DNA of 64,000 nt from Scatophagus argus. Taxonomy: Eukaryota > Chordata > Actinopteri > Scatophagidae. The notes beneath the pieces are model-generated. The model was given only the letters and a program-made list of their open reading frames with translations, ran no database searches and had not been told where the DNA came from. The DNA lies in contig NC_058508.1 of assembly GCF_020382885.2 (NCBI RefSeq), positions 8,300,055-8,364,054 of the forward strand. Reading direction: 5' to 3'. Of this stretch, positions 21,701-38,494 are shown in pieces. Numbering within the stretch: the stretch's first letter is position 1; every line of letters starts with the position of its first letter. The position numbers and the translations under genes were made by a program.

Positions 21701-23769
21701 GATGGACTGTTTCATTAAAAAGAAAAGAAAATAAGAGTTTGGTTTTATGTGGTTGCTTTGAAACAGTGGAATTTCTTAAATATTTTACTCCTCAGAGTTC
21801 TTAATCATGTCACACAGACATTTTTTATTTTATTATTAAACTTTTGGAAATGAAGTATGGCAGGTCACATTTGCTTGAGTGGTCAGTTGACAGTGAACGA
21901 ACAACAAAGCAAACTTGTGCAAAGTAAAGAAGCTTAGTTTTTGCTTTCTGTCCTCAAGAACTTGCACTCCAAGTTATTCTTAGACATTGTGGAGGTCTGT
22001 TAGGATTTTGTGGATATGTGCATACAGAGCAACACTCAGGTATAAGAGACTCTTGAATAGTATAAAAAAATGACTGACAGATTGGTATGGTGGCTAGAGG
22101 AGTTTCAGGAAACAAAAATGTGCTAGTCATCTCATTGTCTTTCACTGTGCAGATTATTGATTTAGTTTATGTTAACAGGTTATACCTGAATCATGCGTTT
22201 CAAATATTCTGGAACTTCTTTCTTTCTTTTTTTCAGACCTTCCAGAGTTTGGTTTGTTGAGTTTTCTGGTGACTTACTTTCTGCTCAGGGCTGTTCAAAT
22301 CTCTGGAATATCTCACGATTAAATGGATCAGAGGATCAGCGGTTCTCTTGTTGAAGTTCTGCATTAGGCCACTAGGTGGTGTCAGAGGACAGCATTATGA
22401 CTGAGATTCTGTATGAGGAAATGTAAGTCTGCAAAGGTTAGGTTAACCTATTCTGATATGGAAGTGAAGCATTGTCAGTGTCCATCTCTATTGAACATCT
22501 GAGCATTACAGGTCCCCTTTAGAGTTAATGCCCAGCAGAATGTCAACAAAGGCAGCCAAAAGAAGATCACGAGCAATGCAGGATTCAAAAGCATTTAACA
22601 CGTTTGTTAGAAGTCAAGCGTACAAGTGTTTTGGGAAGTGACTTTGAATGTTAACTTGTTAAAGGTGACAGCTATTTGCCTAAATGAACCCTGTGGATTT
22701 GTTTTTGCAGCTTGTATAATGTAGTCAGAGATTAAAACAAGTCAAAGGTGAACAGTTTTGTACTGTAGAGCACAATGACAGATATGAGGCCACATGAAGG
22801 AGATGTTCACATAATTTTTTTAATTGCTGAACTATTTCAGATGTTGACTGTTTTTTTGTGTATGGTCATAGATAAAATGACAAAGCACAAGAGGGCTGTC
22901 CTGCAAACAGCAACATTACGGCTGATCACGTGAAACGTAATGAAATAAAAATCAACACTGTATTAAATAAGTTTCATAACAAATTACATAAGCCAGTGAA
23001 GGAGGAAGCCAGCAAACACACAATCTTCAACATCAAAAATAAAATGACAGAAACTAAAACGACAAAATGCGTTGCATGAATTGTTCATTTGTACTGCTCT
23101 GTTGCCCAAATGATCTGTGCACATAAATAATGAGCCTGTATAGCCAGTATCCTCAAACAACTGTTGTTGCTGTGTTTTGGTCCATGGGTGGTATTTTACA
23201 CATTCCCACATTCCTCAGACACCTCCGCTCTTCACCTCCTTCCTCTTGTAACTCCTCCATCTCCTCATCTTCGCCTACAGCTGCTGTCAGAGAGCACAGC
23301 CAGCCACACAGGGGTCCTCGAGTTTCTCCACAGCACCCTGACCAGACTATATAACACATTTCACTGGAAAATCTAAACTTAAAAGATATCTAAAACTGTA
23401 GTGCCTGTAGATTGAGGGTTTTTATCTGCACTCCTTGAATGCATCTGAGACAAGCTGGGATGGTAAACATGAGTGTGCCTCAGAAGACTTCTGGATTTCC
23501 ATGCAATCTGGAGCTGCAAAACTGCCGTCTGCAGCTATATCAGATTGTATTCATTGTGTTCTTTTCTAATAATCAAAGACAAGATAAATTTAAGGGTTCT
23601 TAATAGGACCAATTCTTTTTTCTTTGGGCAGAGAAACTCGGGCCCTCTAGCAACAGAAGAATAGAAGGTGAGATCTCAGAGTCCTTTTCAGTCTGGTGAG
23701 AGACCCAAACACCGATCTGAAACAGGCTGAAAAAGGTATGGATCCAGCTGAAGGTTTTCGGGAGAACAC
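21701..23769. other. Convergent interval: HAPSTR1 3' end to DCTN5 3'UTR
   Basis: The 3' ends of HAPSTR1 (plus) and DCTN5 (minus) converge here. No open frame has recognisable homology. A minus-strand ATTAAA-type signal occurs near 22816-22821, and canonical minus-strand AATAAA lies further left near 21.82 kb, so the DCTN5 3'UTR probably covers at least 0.9 kb. A CTCF-like word sits at 22369-22382. Confidence 0.4.
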
Positions 23770-25888
<2,119 letters not shown>

Positions 25889-26474
25889 GGCTAGGAATAT
25901 GGGAATTTCTTAGAGACAGCTGGGTTATTTCATTAACAATAACTAATGCATCTGTCTGTTTTCGCTCTCTGCCCTGATGTCAGCTCGCTTAGCTTTTCTT
26001 CCTGTGCTGCCGACTCCGATGAATGGATTTTCAGACAATATGAGTTACATGCCAAATCATCGATCATTTCCGCTGAGCCAACAACAAATGAAAGACCGCA
26101 TTTGCATTTGTTAGGTTTTAGCTATCCCGTGTAAGAACTGGTTTACATATGAACTGTTTAGTTTATATGAAGGTATAGGTCATTTGAACAGTAATTACTT
26201 AACAACTAATCCGTAATATGATTCTTTGATTGATTGCTCTTCCCTGAGCTTAATCCGAACTCCTTAGCACTTTTGTATTTCACCTTTTATCAGTGTTGGT
26301 GTTTATAATTGCGTGTGTTGAGATTGCTTGTCAAATTAATAACACTGTAGAAAGCAGAAATAAAACATGTAAAAATAAAAGGACAGCTTGTGCGCATGCG
26401 TACTGCGGAGCCCTTGACCCCGTTTCTTCTTCGCCTTGCACGCTGGGAGCCTCCACCAGTCACTGTTCTCCGTC
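25889..26474. promoter_or_regulatory. DCTN5-NDUFAB1 bidirectional promoter interval
   Basis: Only 586 bp separate the two divergent start codons. On the NDUFAB1 side there is an NRF1-like palindrome TGCGCATGCG at 26391-26400, preceded by an A-rich TATA-like stretch near 26370-26380. On the DCTN5 side (25.77-25.82 kb, within the first intron) lie several TTAGC/GCTAAC words. A shared regulatory interval is inferred from distance and orientation. Confidence 0.6.
26391..26402 (+). promoter_or_regulatory. NRF1-like site
   Basis: TGCGCATGCGTA differs from the NRF1 consensus YGCGCAYGCGCR at one position. It lies 73 bp before the NDUFAB1 start codon, fitting a nuclear gene for a mitochondrial protein. 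Confidence 0.5.
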
Positions 26475-29698
<3,224 letters not shown>

Positions 29699-29992
29699 TC
29701 TGTTCTATAGCTCACTACAAGAGGCACGTCTCTGTGTTGGCCTTATTTTCTTTCCCCTCCTTTTTGGCTATTCACAATCATACATACGTGTTCTGTTTTT
29801 GCCCCCTGTTAATCACTCTTATTTCTTCCAGGGAGGTCGACCTGAGCATGAGCGCGCAGGAAGTACTTGTGAAGCAGAAAACCATTTTCCACCTCTCCTG
29901 TCCGCTCTTCTGTCCATCACAGCGTTTTTGGCTTCAGTGTCTTGTGTTTGACTGTATTTAAATGAACATTTGCTGTGGGAGCTTGGAGACAA

Positions 29993-30094
29993 AATAAACA
30001 AGATTCTAGCAGTTTTTTTTTTTTTTTTTCCATTTGTTTCTTCCAGCTCCAACCTGTGGTTCCGATGTATGATTTCTCATGATTATTCAATAAA
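29993..30094 (+). terminator. NDUFAB1 polyadenylation signals
   Basis: Two AATAAA hexamers, at 29993-29998 and 30089-30094, lie 0.3-0.4 kb after the stop codon. They are separated by a T-rich run that could serve as the downstream element of the first. Confidence 0.6.
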
Positions 30095-30464
30095 GACACA
30101 AGCTGTATTGATCAGTCTCTGCTGTGATATTCATACCCTGATGAGTCACAGGGAGACAATGAAAATCTCATTTTACTTCCATCAAGTTCAAATTAATGTT
30201 TAAACGTTCAGAAACTAAAACAGTTTTGTTCACACCAGAGCCACGACGCAGAGTTTAATCATCCAGTTGGAAAGAGTGATTTGTGTTAAAACTGAGCACC
30301 AGCACTATATTCAAGTTACAGCTGGTTCACTGGAATCATTTCTACCAGATGTGGACTTACCATTGGTCTCATGCTGTTCAGTCACCTGTACATGTTGCAG
30401 TTTGAGCACTACAAAATGAATTGAAACCCAGATTCATGAAGTGGCAAGATAAGGTCGAAATATA

Positions 30465-30953
30465 CACTATAGATGAAAGTACCATTACACCAACAAGTAG
30501 ACAGCATACATACATAGACAGCTTTGCAGCTATAACAGCTTTCACTCTTCTCAGAAGGCTTTCTGTGGGAATTTTTGCACATTCATGCAGGAGAGCAGTA
30601 GTGAGGTCAGGCACTGATGTTGGACCAAAAGGTTTGGCTCACAATCTCTGTTCCAGTTCATCCCAAAGGTGTTGGATGGGGTTGAGGTCAGGGTTCTGCG
30701 TGGGCCAGTCAAGTTCTTCCACACCAGACTCATCCAGTCATGTCTGTAAGGACTTTGCTTTGTGCACTGGAGCACAGTCATGCTGGAATAGAAAAGGGCC
30801 TTCAACAAACTGTTGTCACAAAGTTGAAAGCATAGCATTGTCCACAATGTGTTGGTATGCTGAAGCATCAAGAGTTCCCTTCACTGGAGGTAAGGAGCCA
30901 AAGCACAACCGCTGAAAAACAGCCCCCAACCGAGTGCTTTTGTCTATATAGTG
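30465..30953 (-). mobile_element. Degenerate Tc1/mariner transposon relic
   Basis: The 489-bp element is bounded by TA dinucleotides and imperfect inverted ends: CACTATAGATGAAAG on the left and CTTTTGTCTATATAGTG on the right. The minus strand encodes the C-terminal part of a Tc1-type transposase, including DWPTQNPDLNPIQHLWDEL and SVPDLTTALLHE. This is interrupted by an in-frame TGA where the family has an Arg codon. The third catalytic acidic residue of the DD34E triad, expected in NPIE, is Gln. The N-terminal DNA-binding part and most of the catalytic core are missing, so this is a non-autonomous, internally deleted copy. Target-site TA duplication is consistent with Tc1/mariner. Confidence 0.8.
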
Positions 30954-31375
30954 TATAATATTAAGTACAAAAGGCAAACGACATTCTAAAATACAACAAA
31001 CCACCAGTTCCCATTATTATGCCAGTTCCAGAGAGACACTTTCCCTCTAAACTTCTCTGATGCTTTGCTTTCATTTAAACTGTCTCGGGTAAAAAAAAAA
31101 AAAAAATCTAAAATCAAATAAATTAAAAACCCATGCGATGTAACTCATTTTGACTCATTCTCTCACAACACTTTAAGAGCATGCATTGATTTTTTAGAGA
31201 AATTCACAATACAATAACAACATTCAAATGTAGCTCAAGAGAAAGTTCCTGCCATCTAAATAGAGCTGTCTTAGGAAGGTTAAGAATTACAGTTCTACAA
31301 AAGGAAATGACAGATTTAAGTAAGAGATGTGAAGGTTTCCCCAAACATACGAGGAGAAACAAGGACCTCAGGAGC
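30954..31375. other. Convergent intergenic spacer
   Basis: AT-rich sequence between the transposon relic and the inferred TNRC6A polyadenylation site. No gene or repeat was recognised beyond a short A run near 31.09 kb. Confidence 0.5.
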
Positions 31376-31907
31376 CAACTACTGAGTCTTTGTTAGTCTT
31401 TTATTGAGGGTTGTACCCAAGTTTTACAGCTTTGTATAACGGCTGCAGGAGCCAGAGGGTTACAAACAGTAATCAGTATACGAGTACAGCCAACAGAAGA
31501 CCTACTACCTACTACTCTACACCTTAGTACAGATTCTCTTAAGAGCACTAAAATCCAGAAAATAAGAGAAAAATAATACAGAACAAACCAAGCAACAAAG
31601 GAAGGAGAATAAAAAGATTAAATGAAACCAAACAAATAGACAGCATCAGAGGAGACATTCATTATTAGAGCACACTGGAGTTGGTTTTCTATACCTTGTA
31701 ATATCAGGCGACTTCGTTTTTGTCAATTTTTATACCCATACAAATAAAGATTGTCCTTCAAAAAGTGCAGTTTCCCCCCAAAGTTTAAGATAAAATCCTT
31801 TGATGACCCGAGGAAGACATTTGAAAATAAAAAGGTACTTCCTGTTTTGTTTGTAAGAGAGGAAGACATCCTCCCTTTGATTATAGACACTGTACGCTTA
31901 TATTCTC

Positions 31908-31952
<45 letters not shown>

Positions 31953-32037
31953 TACATATATATTATATATATGTGTGTGTATATACACATATATATACAT
32001 ATACATACATAATATATATATATATATATATTATATA
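31908..32037. repeat. Compound TA/CA/TG microsatellite with palindromic structure
   Basis: Alternating (TA)n, CACACA, TATATTATATATA, TGTGTG, TATACACA and (TA)n blocks; CA blocks are followed by TG blocks, so the tract can fold back on itself. Confidence 0.85.
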
Positions 32038-32533
32038 TAGTTTCAACAGTCTCCCAAAGCAATGTGCATAATAGGTTTACAGGTGATCCAACTACACGCT
32101 GTGGATTGATAGAATCTCTATAAAAAACACTGTAGTTGTGTAAAATTTGCAGTTTCACTGGCCTCACTCCCCTCGGCTTATCGAGGAGACAAGCTGTGAA
32201 AATAAAGAAATGGACTTTGCAAATCTTAACCTGTCCTCCTCTCCTGCTACAACTGGCCAGACGGTTGTTAGGTAATAAAGGTTTTTTCAGTTTTTATTAT
32301 TATTATTAGTAGTAGTAGTACGATTCAACGATGGCACAACATGTTTGAGGAATATTACTGGGAATCCCATCCTAGCTCCGTTTTTAAAAAGTTTTTGGGA
32401 TTTTTTTTTTTTATTATTTATTTATTTAATGAAAGCAAAGAAAAACCCAAGGTGGACATGGAAGCCTGGGTTCAACACTCCACTGCATAGTCTCTCTGAG
32501 CGACACCCACCCCCTCCCCCCTCTGTACTGTAA

Positions 32534-32555
32534 CCCGCCCCGCCCGCCCCGCCCC
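32534..32555 (-). other. G-quadruplex-forming motif in TNRC6A transcript
   Basis: On the minus (transcript) strand there are five G runs of 3-4 separated by single C bases across 22 nt, a textbook G3+N1-7 quadruplex pattern. Further G runs lie just upstream in the transcript, at 32562-32577. Confidence 0.75.
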
Positions 32556-33266
32556 GATGCACCACCCGCCCCACCCACATCTTTGTGCTGGTTAGACTAA
32601 AGCTTTTCAGGGTTTCTGTGTATTCATACTAAATGTAAAATGATAAAAAGACAGCAGATTCTCACAGTTTGTGTTTTTTCTTTTTGTTTGTTTTTTTTGT
32701 GTATTTTTTTGTTGTTTTTTTGTGTCAAAAATAGCCTTAGCGCTTTTGATCGACATTAGGAGCCGTTGGATGTGTTATGATATAATATAGCATTTGCTCA
32801 CAGGATAGTTAAGTCAAGAGAAAAACAAAACAAAGAGTCACATTATTTTTTTCTTAAACATTTAAAAGTAGTAGAGTATCACCAGCCAGCTTCCCTCCTC
32901 TCCTACCCTCTATCCTTCCTTCTTTCCTCCCCTTGTCTGGCCCTGTCGGGAAGCTGCTTGGCAGCCCTGGGGATTGTACATTGCTCGTGGTGGATTTCAC
33001 TTACTGAAAAGATTTTCCTCACAACATCCTTTTGCAAATGACATTTTTTTTCTTCAAGCATTAAACATTGTCCAGCTTTTTAAATACACGTACACAGACA
33101 TACACGACGACGACCACACAAACAAACAAACAAACAAAAAAAAGAAATAAGAAAACAAGTTTTAATCCCTTTCCTTCCCTCTCACCCTCCCTCCTCGATT
33201 TGGCATGATAATGTGTTCACACAGTTTCTGTACGAGACTGGGTTTTTGCATCTTCCCACAACACAA

Positions 33267-33267
33267 C

Positions 33268-33301
<34 letters not shown>
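33267..33301. repeat. (AC)n microsatellite
   Basis: About 17 AC units in the TNRC6A 3'UTR region. Confidence 0.95.
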
Positions 33302-33302
<1 letters not shown>

Positions 33303-35389
33303 CCCCCAACAGCAGATCTGACGAGACACAAACAGAGCGAGATTAAGCTGGAAATCAAAACAGTAACATCAACGAGAGGCGTTTTACAAATGTTGCTTGT
33401 CCCTTCTCTAACAGCAGAACACTGCTGCCTCCTGAGCCGCAGATCAGGGATCAGTTTCTGTCCAAATGAAGGTTAAAGGTACAGACACTAAGAAGGGAGC
33501 AAAACTGTCTCCTGATCAGTGCTAGAAGAGCAGCAACAATATCAGAATGAATAAAGTCTGAATGAAGCGTAAAATAATTTCAGCAAGAGCGGAAAGATAA
33601 TAGACTATTTAGAGTTCACTTGCCCCATGAGCCTCCTGTCAGTTTTGCGTTTCCTCTCCTGTAGTTAAGCTTAGGAGTTGGAGAGGGAGAGCTGATCCTG
33701 GATAAGCCAGAAGGGGCAAGTGTAACCCTGTGTCCCTGAAAAGCCAGGAAGAACCAGCCGATCGCAAGTCACACCCCCCTTGCCTGAGTCACTACGGGTC
33801 AACAGGAAGCCTCGCCTTGTTTCAGTCAAGCTACATACACGAGCATCTCCACGGCAACAGCCACCAACGGTCACCATGACAACCAGGCGTGGTCAGAATA
33901 GTAGCTTATTCGGATACAAAAGTGATGAGCAGTGGCTGCTTTGCTGATTTTTTTTTTTTTTTTTTCTGTGCGGCGGTTCCATGTTTTAGGCTGACTGAGG
34001 CTCCGGCCGTCGTTCATACTTTTTAAAACCGTTTTCAGCTACATTCTGGCTCAGTTCAGGCGGCGCATCGAAGTCGCCGCTCTGACCAGCCGGCCCAGTG
34101 AGCAGGGAGAGGTAAACTTGGAGAGGACGACGACAACCTTCTCCTCTCTCTTCCCCACTGGGGCCAACAAAGCACCATCTCCTCTAGCCACAGCAGACAC
34201 GCACGCAGACACACACACACACACACCTTCCACTTCAGTTGAGAACATGTAGATACACTCACACACTTTACCCTGTCACAATACTCAGACGCACATACTC
34301 ACTCAGACAGAGCTCCAGTCCAAACTACAACACCATCATCACAAGCAAGATGTCTGGCCATCCATCTTGGCGTTTCTTTTCGCTTGCTCGGCCTTTAATC
34401 TAATCCACCCAAGTGCAAAATCCGAGGCTCCTCAATTCAATTTGTCAAATTAAGTTAACTCTAAAACAAATGACAAACATGGTTCAGATGTTCCACTTGA
34501 AAACATTTGTTAAACAAGACAAAAAAAAAAACAAATACAAATAAAGAAATATATAGTTTAAGCAAAGAGATCTGGAATTAAGTAAACTAATCTTTTGAAT
34601 TATTTGGTAGAGAGCAGTTCAATACTGGCACACACCACTGTCAAGTCTGGCTAATACTCAAGGTTTTGTCTCACTACGTATGCTTTGTAGTTGTTAAATA
34701 TTCACGGCTAAACTTAAAAACACAATCAAAGCCAACGTTTCGAGTACTTCTGAAAATAAAAACCTATGTCGGAGAGGGAAAACACACACACACACACACA
34801 CGAGAGGCTTAACAGAATAATTACACGATGAAGAAAAGAAATTAAGGTCCATGGCTTCGCTAATGCTGACTTCTCGTTCACACACTCTGAAGCGTGTCTT
34901 TCCCCGGATATTGTGCATCATAGTAACTAAACAATCACTGACAGGAAGGTGAATATTATTCACACGTGTATTATGTTGACAAACACCACCAGTGGATTTA
35001 CATTCACGCTGTTCTCAAACACAACCACTACCCTCCCCACACAAACACACACACACACAACCCAATATCTTCCCCTCCAGCCATAGGAACTCGCATCTGC
35101 TGGTACACACAAACACACGCACACTATTCATCAGGTCAGGAACTTCAGATGAGTAACCCCCTCCCTCCCCCACCCAAAGGAAAAAAAAAACAGTACAACA
35201 ATACAATCATATTCTATTTGTAAACAGGTAGAAGCCACTTGACTTTTTGTTGCATCTTCGGACACAATTAGGATCAAGGCAATGAAATGTGGACGACTTT
35301 TGCACTGTTAAAATAGTATCTTCAACCAAAACACGATTTTTAAAGTTTTTCTTCGTTCTTTTTTTCAAAACACCATTTGTGGCAACGAG

Positions 35390-35397
<8 letters not shown>

Positions 35398-35427
<30 letters not shown>
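35398..35427. repeat. A30 homopolymer
   Basis: Thirty consecutive A bases, U-rich in the TNRC6A transcript. No retrotransposed gene body is recognisable next to it. Confidence 0.9.
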
Positions 35428-35432
<5 letters not shown>

Positions 35433-36292
35433 TAATATTTCGCATTTTTGTTGTACTTAATGAAACATTTAAAACATTTTGAGACACGGGAAAAAAAAAA
35501 GAAGAAACGCCTCTCAGGCCACATGAGAGGCTACAGTATGCATAGATACAGATTCGCCTTTCTCTTGGTTTATAAGTCTGACGAGACAGAACATTTTTCA
35601 CTGACAGTCACACACTCACTCACACACACACACTCCCCACTTTTGATTTTTTACATCAGTGGAGTGGAGGACTGGAGGAAGAGGAGGAGAGAGGGAGCGT
35701 AGGGATTTCTACAGCCTGTCCTCCACCTCCCCACATTAGGACCCCCCCCCCCTTCAAAAGACAGCATATTGAAAGCAGTGTGTTGAGCTTCTCCAGCTTA
35801 AAGCAGTTATTTGGCAGAGAAAAAAAAAAACGTACAGACCTATACATAGTTTTCAGTGCTAGAAGTTGGATTTTCCTTTCCTACAAGGAGTAGTAGTTTT
35901 TTTTTTAATTCACCTACAAGGGGGGGAAAACTGGCTTGATTTCCTGAGAACCATTGCTGGTTATTTAGCAGACAAAGAGGAATAGTTCAAATAACCAACG
36001 CCATGGCCAAAAACACTGATCCGAATTCCCAGAGTTACAAAGCATCATCTTCATCCTCAATAAGAGTTTACTTTTTTTTTTTTAATGTTTTATACATTTT
36101 TAAAGTTTTTTTTTTAAATATGGTTTTTATTTTTATTATTTTTTTTGGAGTATTTTCTATTTTATTCCATCTTCTCTTTAAAATGAAGAATGAACACACG
36201 TTCCGCCTCCTAAGTCTTGTAAACAAGAGGTTGCAGTGTGGCACCTCCAAAACATTGAAAGCCTATTCTGAAAGTGCTGTCCCCCCCTCCGC

Positions 36293-36306
36293 CCACTAGG
36301 GGGCCA
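36293..36306 (+). promoter_or_regulatory. CTCF-like motif
   Basis: CCACTAGGGGGCCA matches the CTCF core CCASYAGRKGGCRS at the first 12 of 14 positions. It lies within the TNRC6A 3'UTR. Confidence 0.4.
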
Positions 36307-37249
36307 GTGGGAGGGCTTGCTAGATAGGCCCCACCCCCTACATTAGGGTAGGTGGGGCTTGCTAGTCCCAGCTGCGGCTACAGTCCTTTGCACTGCAGAG
36401 CTCAACGTTCTTTAGTTTTAAAACAAAATTGGTGCAATACTTTTAATGTCACTTTTACTATCACCAGATAATCCTCCTAAGTCAGCTTTTATTCTTCTTT
36501 AACTATCTGTTGATCTTGAACTCCACGACAACGCAGTAAGGTAGGCGTGCCAAGGCAGAGAGGAGCGCACACATACTCATTTACACACACAGTCTCTCTC
36601 TCATACACACACACAAAGTACTTCCACACACACGTGTGCATGCACACGCATACACACATACGGTAAGGACCTCAATGAGTAAACAGCTACACTGGAAAAA
36701 CTGGCTGCTCCCTCTATATTGCAGATTATATATACTGAGAAAAAACCACATTCAGTGCAAAGTTAAAAAAGCTCATACTCCAACATTGTCAGCAAACAAA
36801 TGCAAAAAAACAAAAAACAAAAAGAAAACGTTAAAAATGAAAAGAATTGGAATTCAAATAAACACGACGAATGAAACAAAAAAAATATATATCTATATAT
36901 CTATATATAGATACATATATAATGAGCTCGATTGAAGCTTTTTTTCGGTCTGAAAGAGCACTACCTGGAAGCAAATATCCATCCGTTCACATTATAGAAT
37001 TGGCCTGCATGATTCAAGTATTCCGACTGATATGTTTTTGGGCTAAAACAAAGTGGACATATGTGCAGAGAGAGAAACGTAACTTGTTTTCCACAGGGGA
37101 GACCCCGTTTTGTTGAATATCTTGTAAGTGAGAAAGAGTCCAACTAGTGCCATTGCGTTTTTAACTACTTTTTTTCTCATTTTCTTCTGCTGATTATTGA
37201 TGATTCACTACTGACCCCTTTCCCCCAACCTGTTTGATTGGAAGGCTGT

Positions 37250-38372
37250 TCATATGGAGTCCCCTCCCCCTGTCAGGTGATCCACTGGGAGGAAGGAGCT
37301 GATTGGAGAAGGGCTGCTGATCCTCCCTGCCTCTGTGCCACTGGGGCTCCCCCACAGGCTACTGGAATAGTTGGGCCCGCCCCAGAGGGAGGAGCTGTGG
37401 AGATCGCTGCTGTTCCACTGGTTAGGTTCAGAAGCGCGGCTGGGAAATGAGTGAGACTGATCCATTCTGCTCTGAGAGGACCCAATGGCCTGCCAGCCAG
37501 AGGAGGGAGTGGCCAATGACTGCCCTTGTGCAAAGAAACGGCTGATTTCCTCCTCACTGGCAAACTCAGCCAGAATAGTAGTGTTCCCCAAAACGCACCT
37601 GCAGAGGGACGACAGGTGAAACACAGAATGAGTGTGACTCTGCCGCTCCAAAACGTCCATGATCAGTAGGGACCAGGTTGCACTGAGAAATCAGGTTAAG
37701 CAGTAAATCAGAGAGAGCAACAGCATGCATTGAATGAACCTGGGTACTGTAAAACTGTTTACATGCAGCAGGTCAGTACCTACCACCCATCTTAATGTTA
37801 ATTACTGCTGACTGAGTGAATCAAGCCCTGAACAGGTCAGTCAATGTGCTATTATGAGCCTGGGTTGAAAACAAGGAGCCTGGAGAAGTGTGTGCATGGG
37901 CATCCATGTGTCCTGCGTCCTTACATGTGTAGGCTCTTCTGGGCTTTGGCGGCCTCATCCTTGGAGCTGTAGCATACCACGGCGTTACCGTGCGGCAGGT
38001 TGAGGTGGAATGTGATCAGAGGGCCGTGCTGCATGCACAAGGTCCTCAGGGTAGAGCCGTCAATCTGTGAGACAAAGACCGAAACACACACACACACACA
38101 CACACACACAGACGGGATAAACGGGGAGATGAATGACTGCTGACAAATATCGTGCACATGTCCTGTAAGTTTGTGAAATACGCACTAACAAAAACACTTT
38201 AAATGAAAAACGGACATTTGTTTTTTTAAACTTTGTTACTCCATACAGCTCGCCGAAAAATGTTATTTATGTTATATTTATGTTCATGCAAGTACCTGAG
38301 GTGTGAGATTTTTCAGAACAAGCCATTGGGTTCTTCCTGAGCTGCTGCTGCTGCTGTCACCCCAACTGGAAC
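37250..38372 (-). other. TNRC6A RRM and C-terminal silencing domain
   Basis: The last three exons encode the RRM ([10 protein letters not shown] through EEEISRFF) and the terminal region with GW/LWG motifs. GW182 RRMs are known to lack the usual RNA-contact aromatics. The final exon uses TGA. Confidence 0.85.
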
Positions 38373-38441
38373 CTGCCAATACACGCAATGTGTAATCACA
38401 ACCAGTTATTATAATAAGCATTTTAGTAAAATAAATAAATA

Positions 38442-38494
<53 letters not shown>

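Larger units (their letters stand above)
31376..37249 (-). other. TNRC6A 3'UTR
   Basis: About 5.9 kb from the TNRC6A stop codon (37250-37252) to a minus-strand AATAAA at 31400-31405, taken as the most distal polyadenylation signal; nearer signals (for example around 32.29 and 32.42 kb) could give shorter forms. No coding potential was found. It holds several AC microsatellites, a 30-nt A run (T/U-rich in the transcript), a palindromic TA/CA tract at 31908-32037 and a strong G-quadruplex motif at 32534-32555. The extent is inferred from orientation, absence of another gene and the signal. Confidence 0.6.

Noticed and set aside
35398..35427. A30 run as evidence of a processed pseudogene
   Set aside because: The adjoining sequence has no spliced-mRNA similarity and no target-site duplication.
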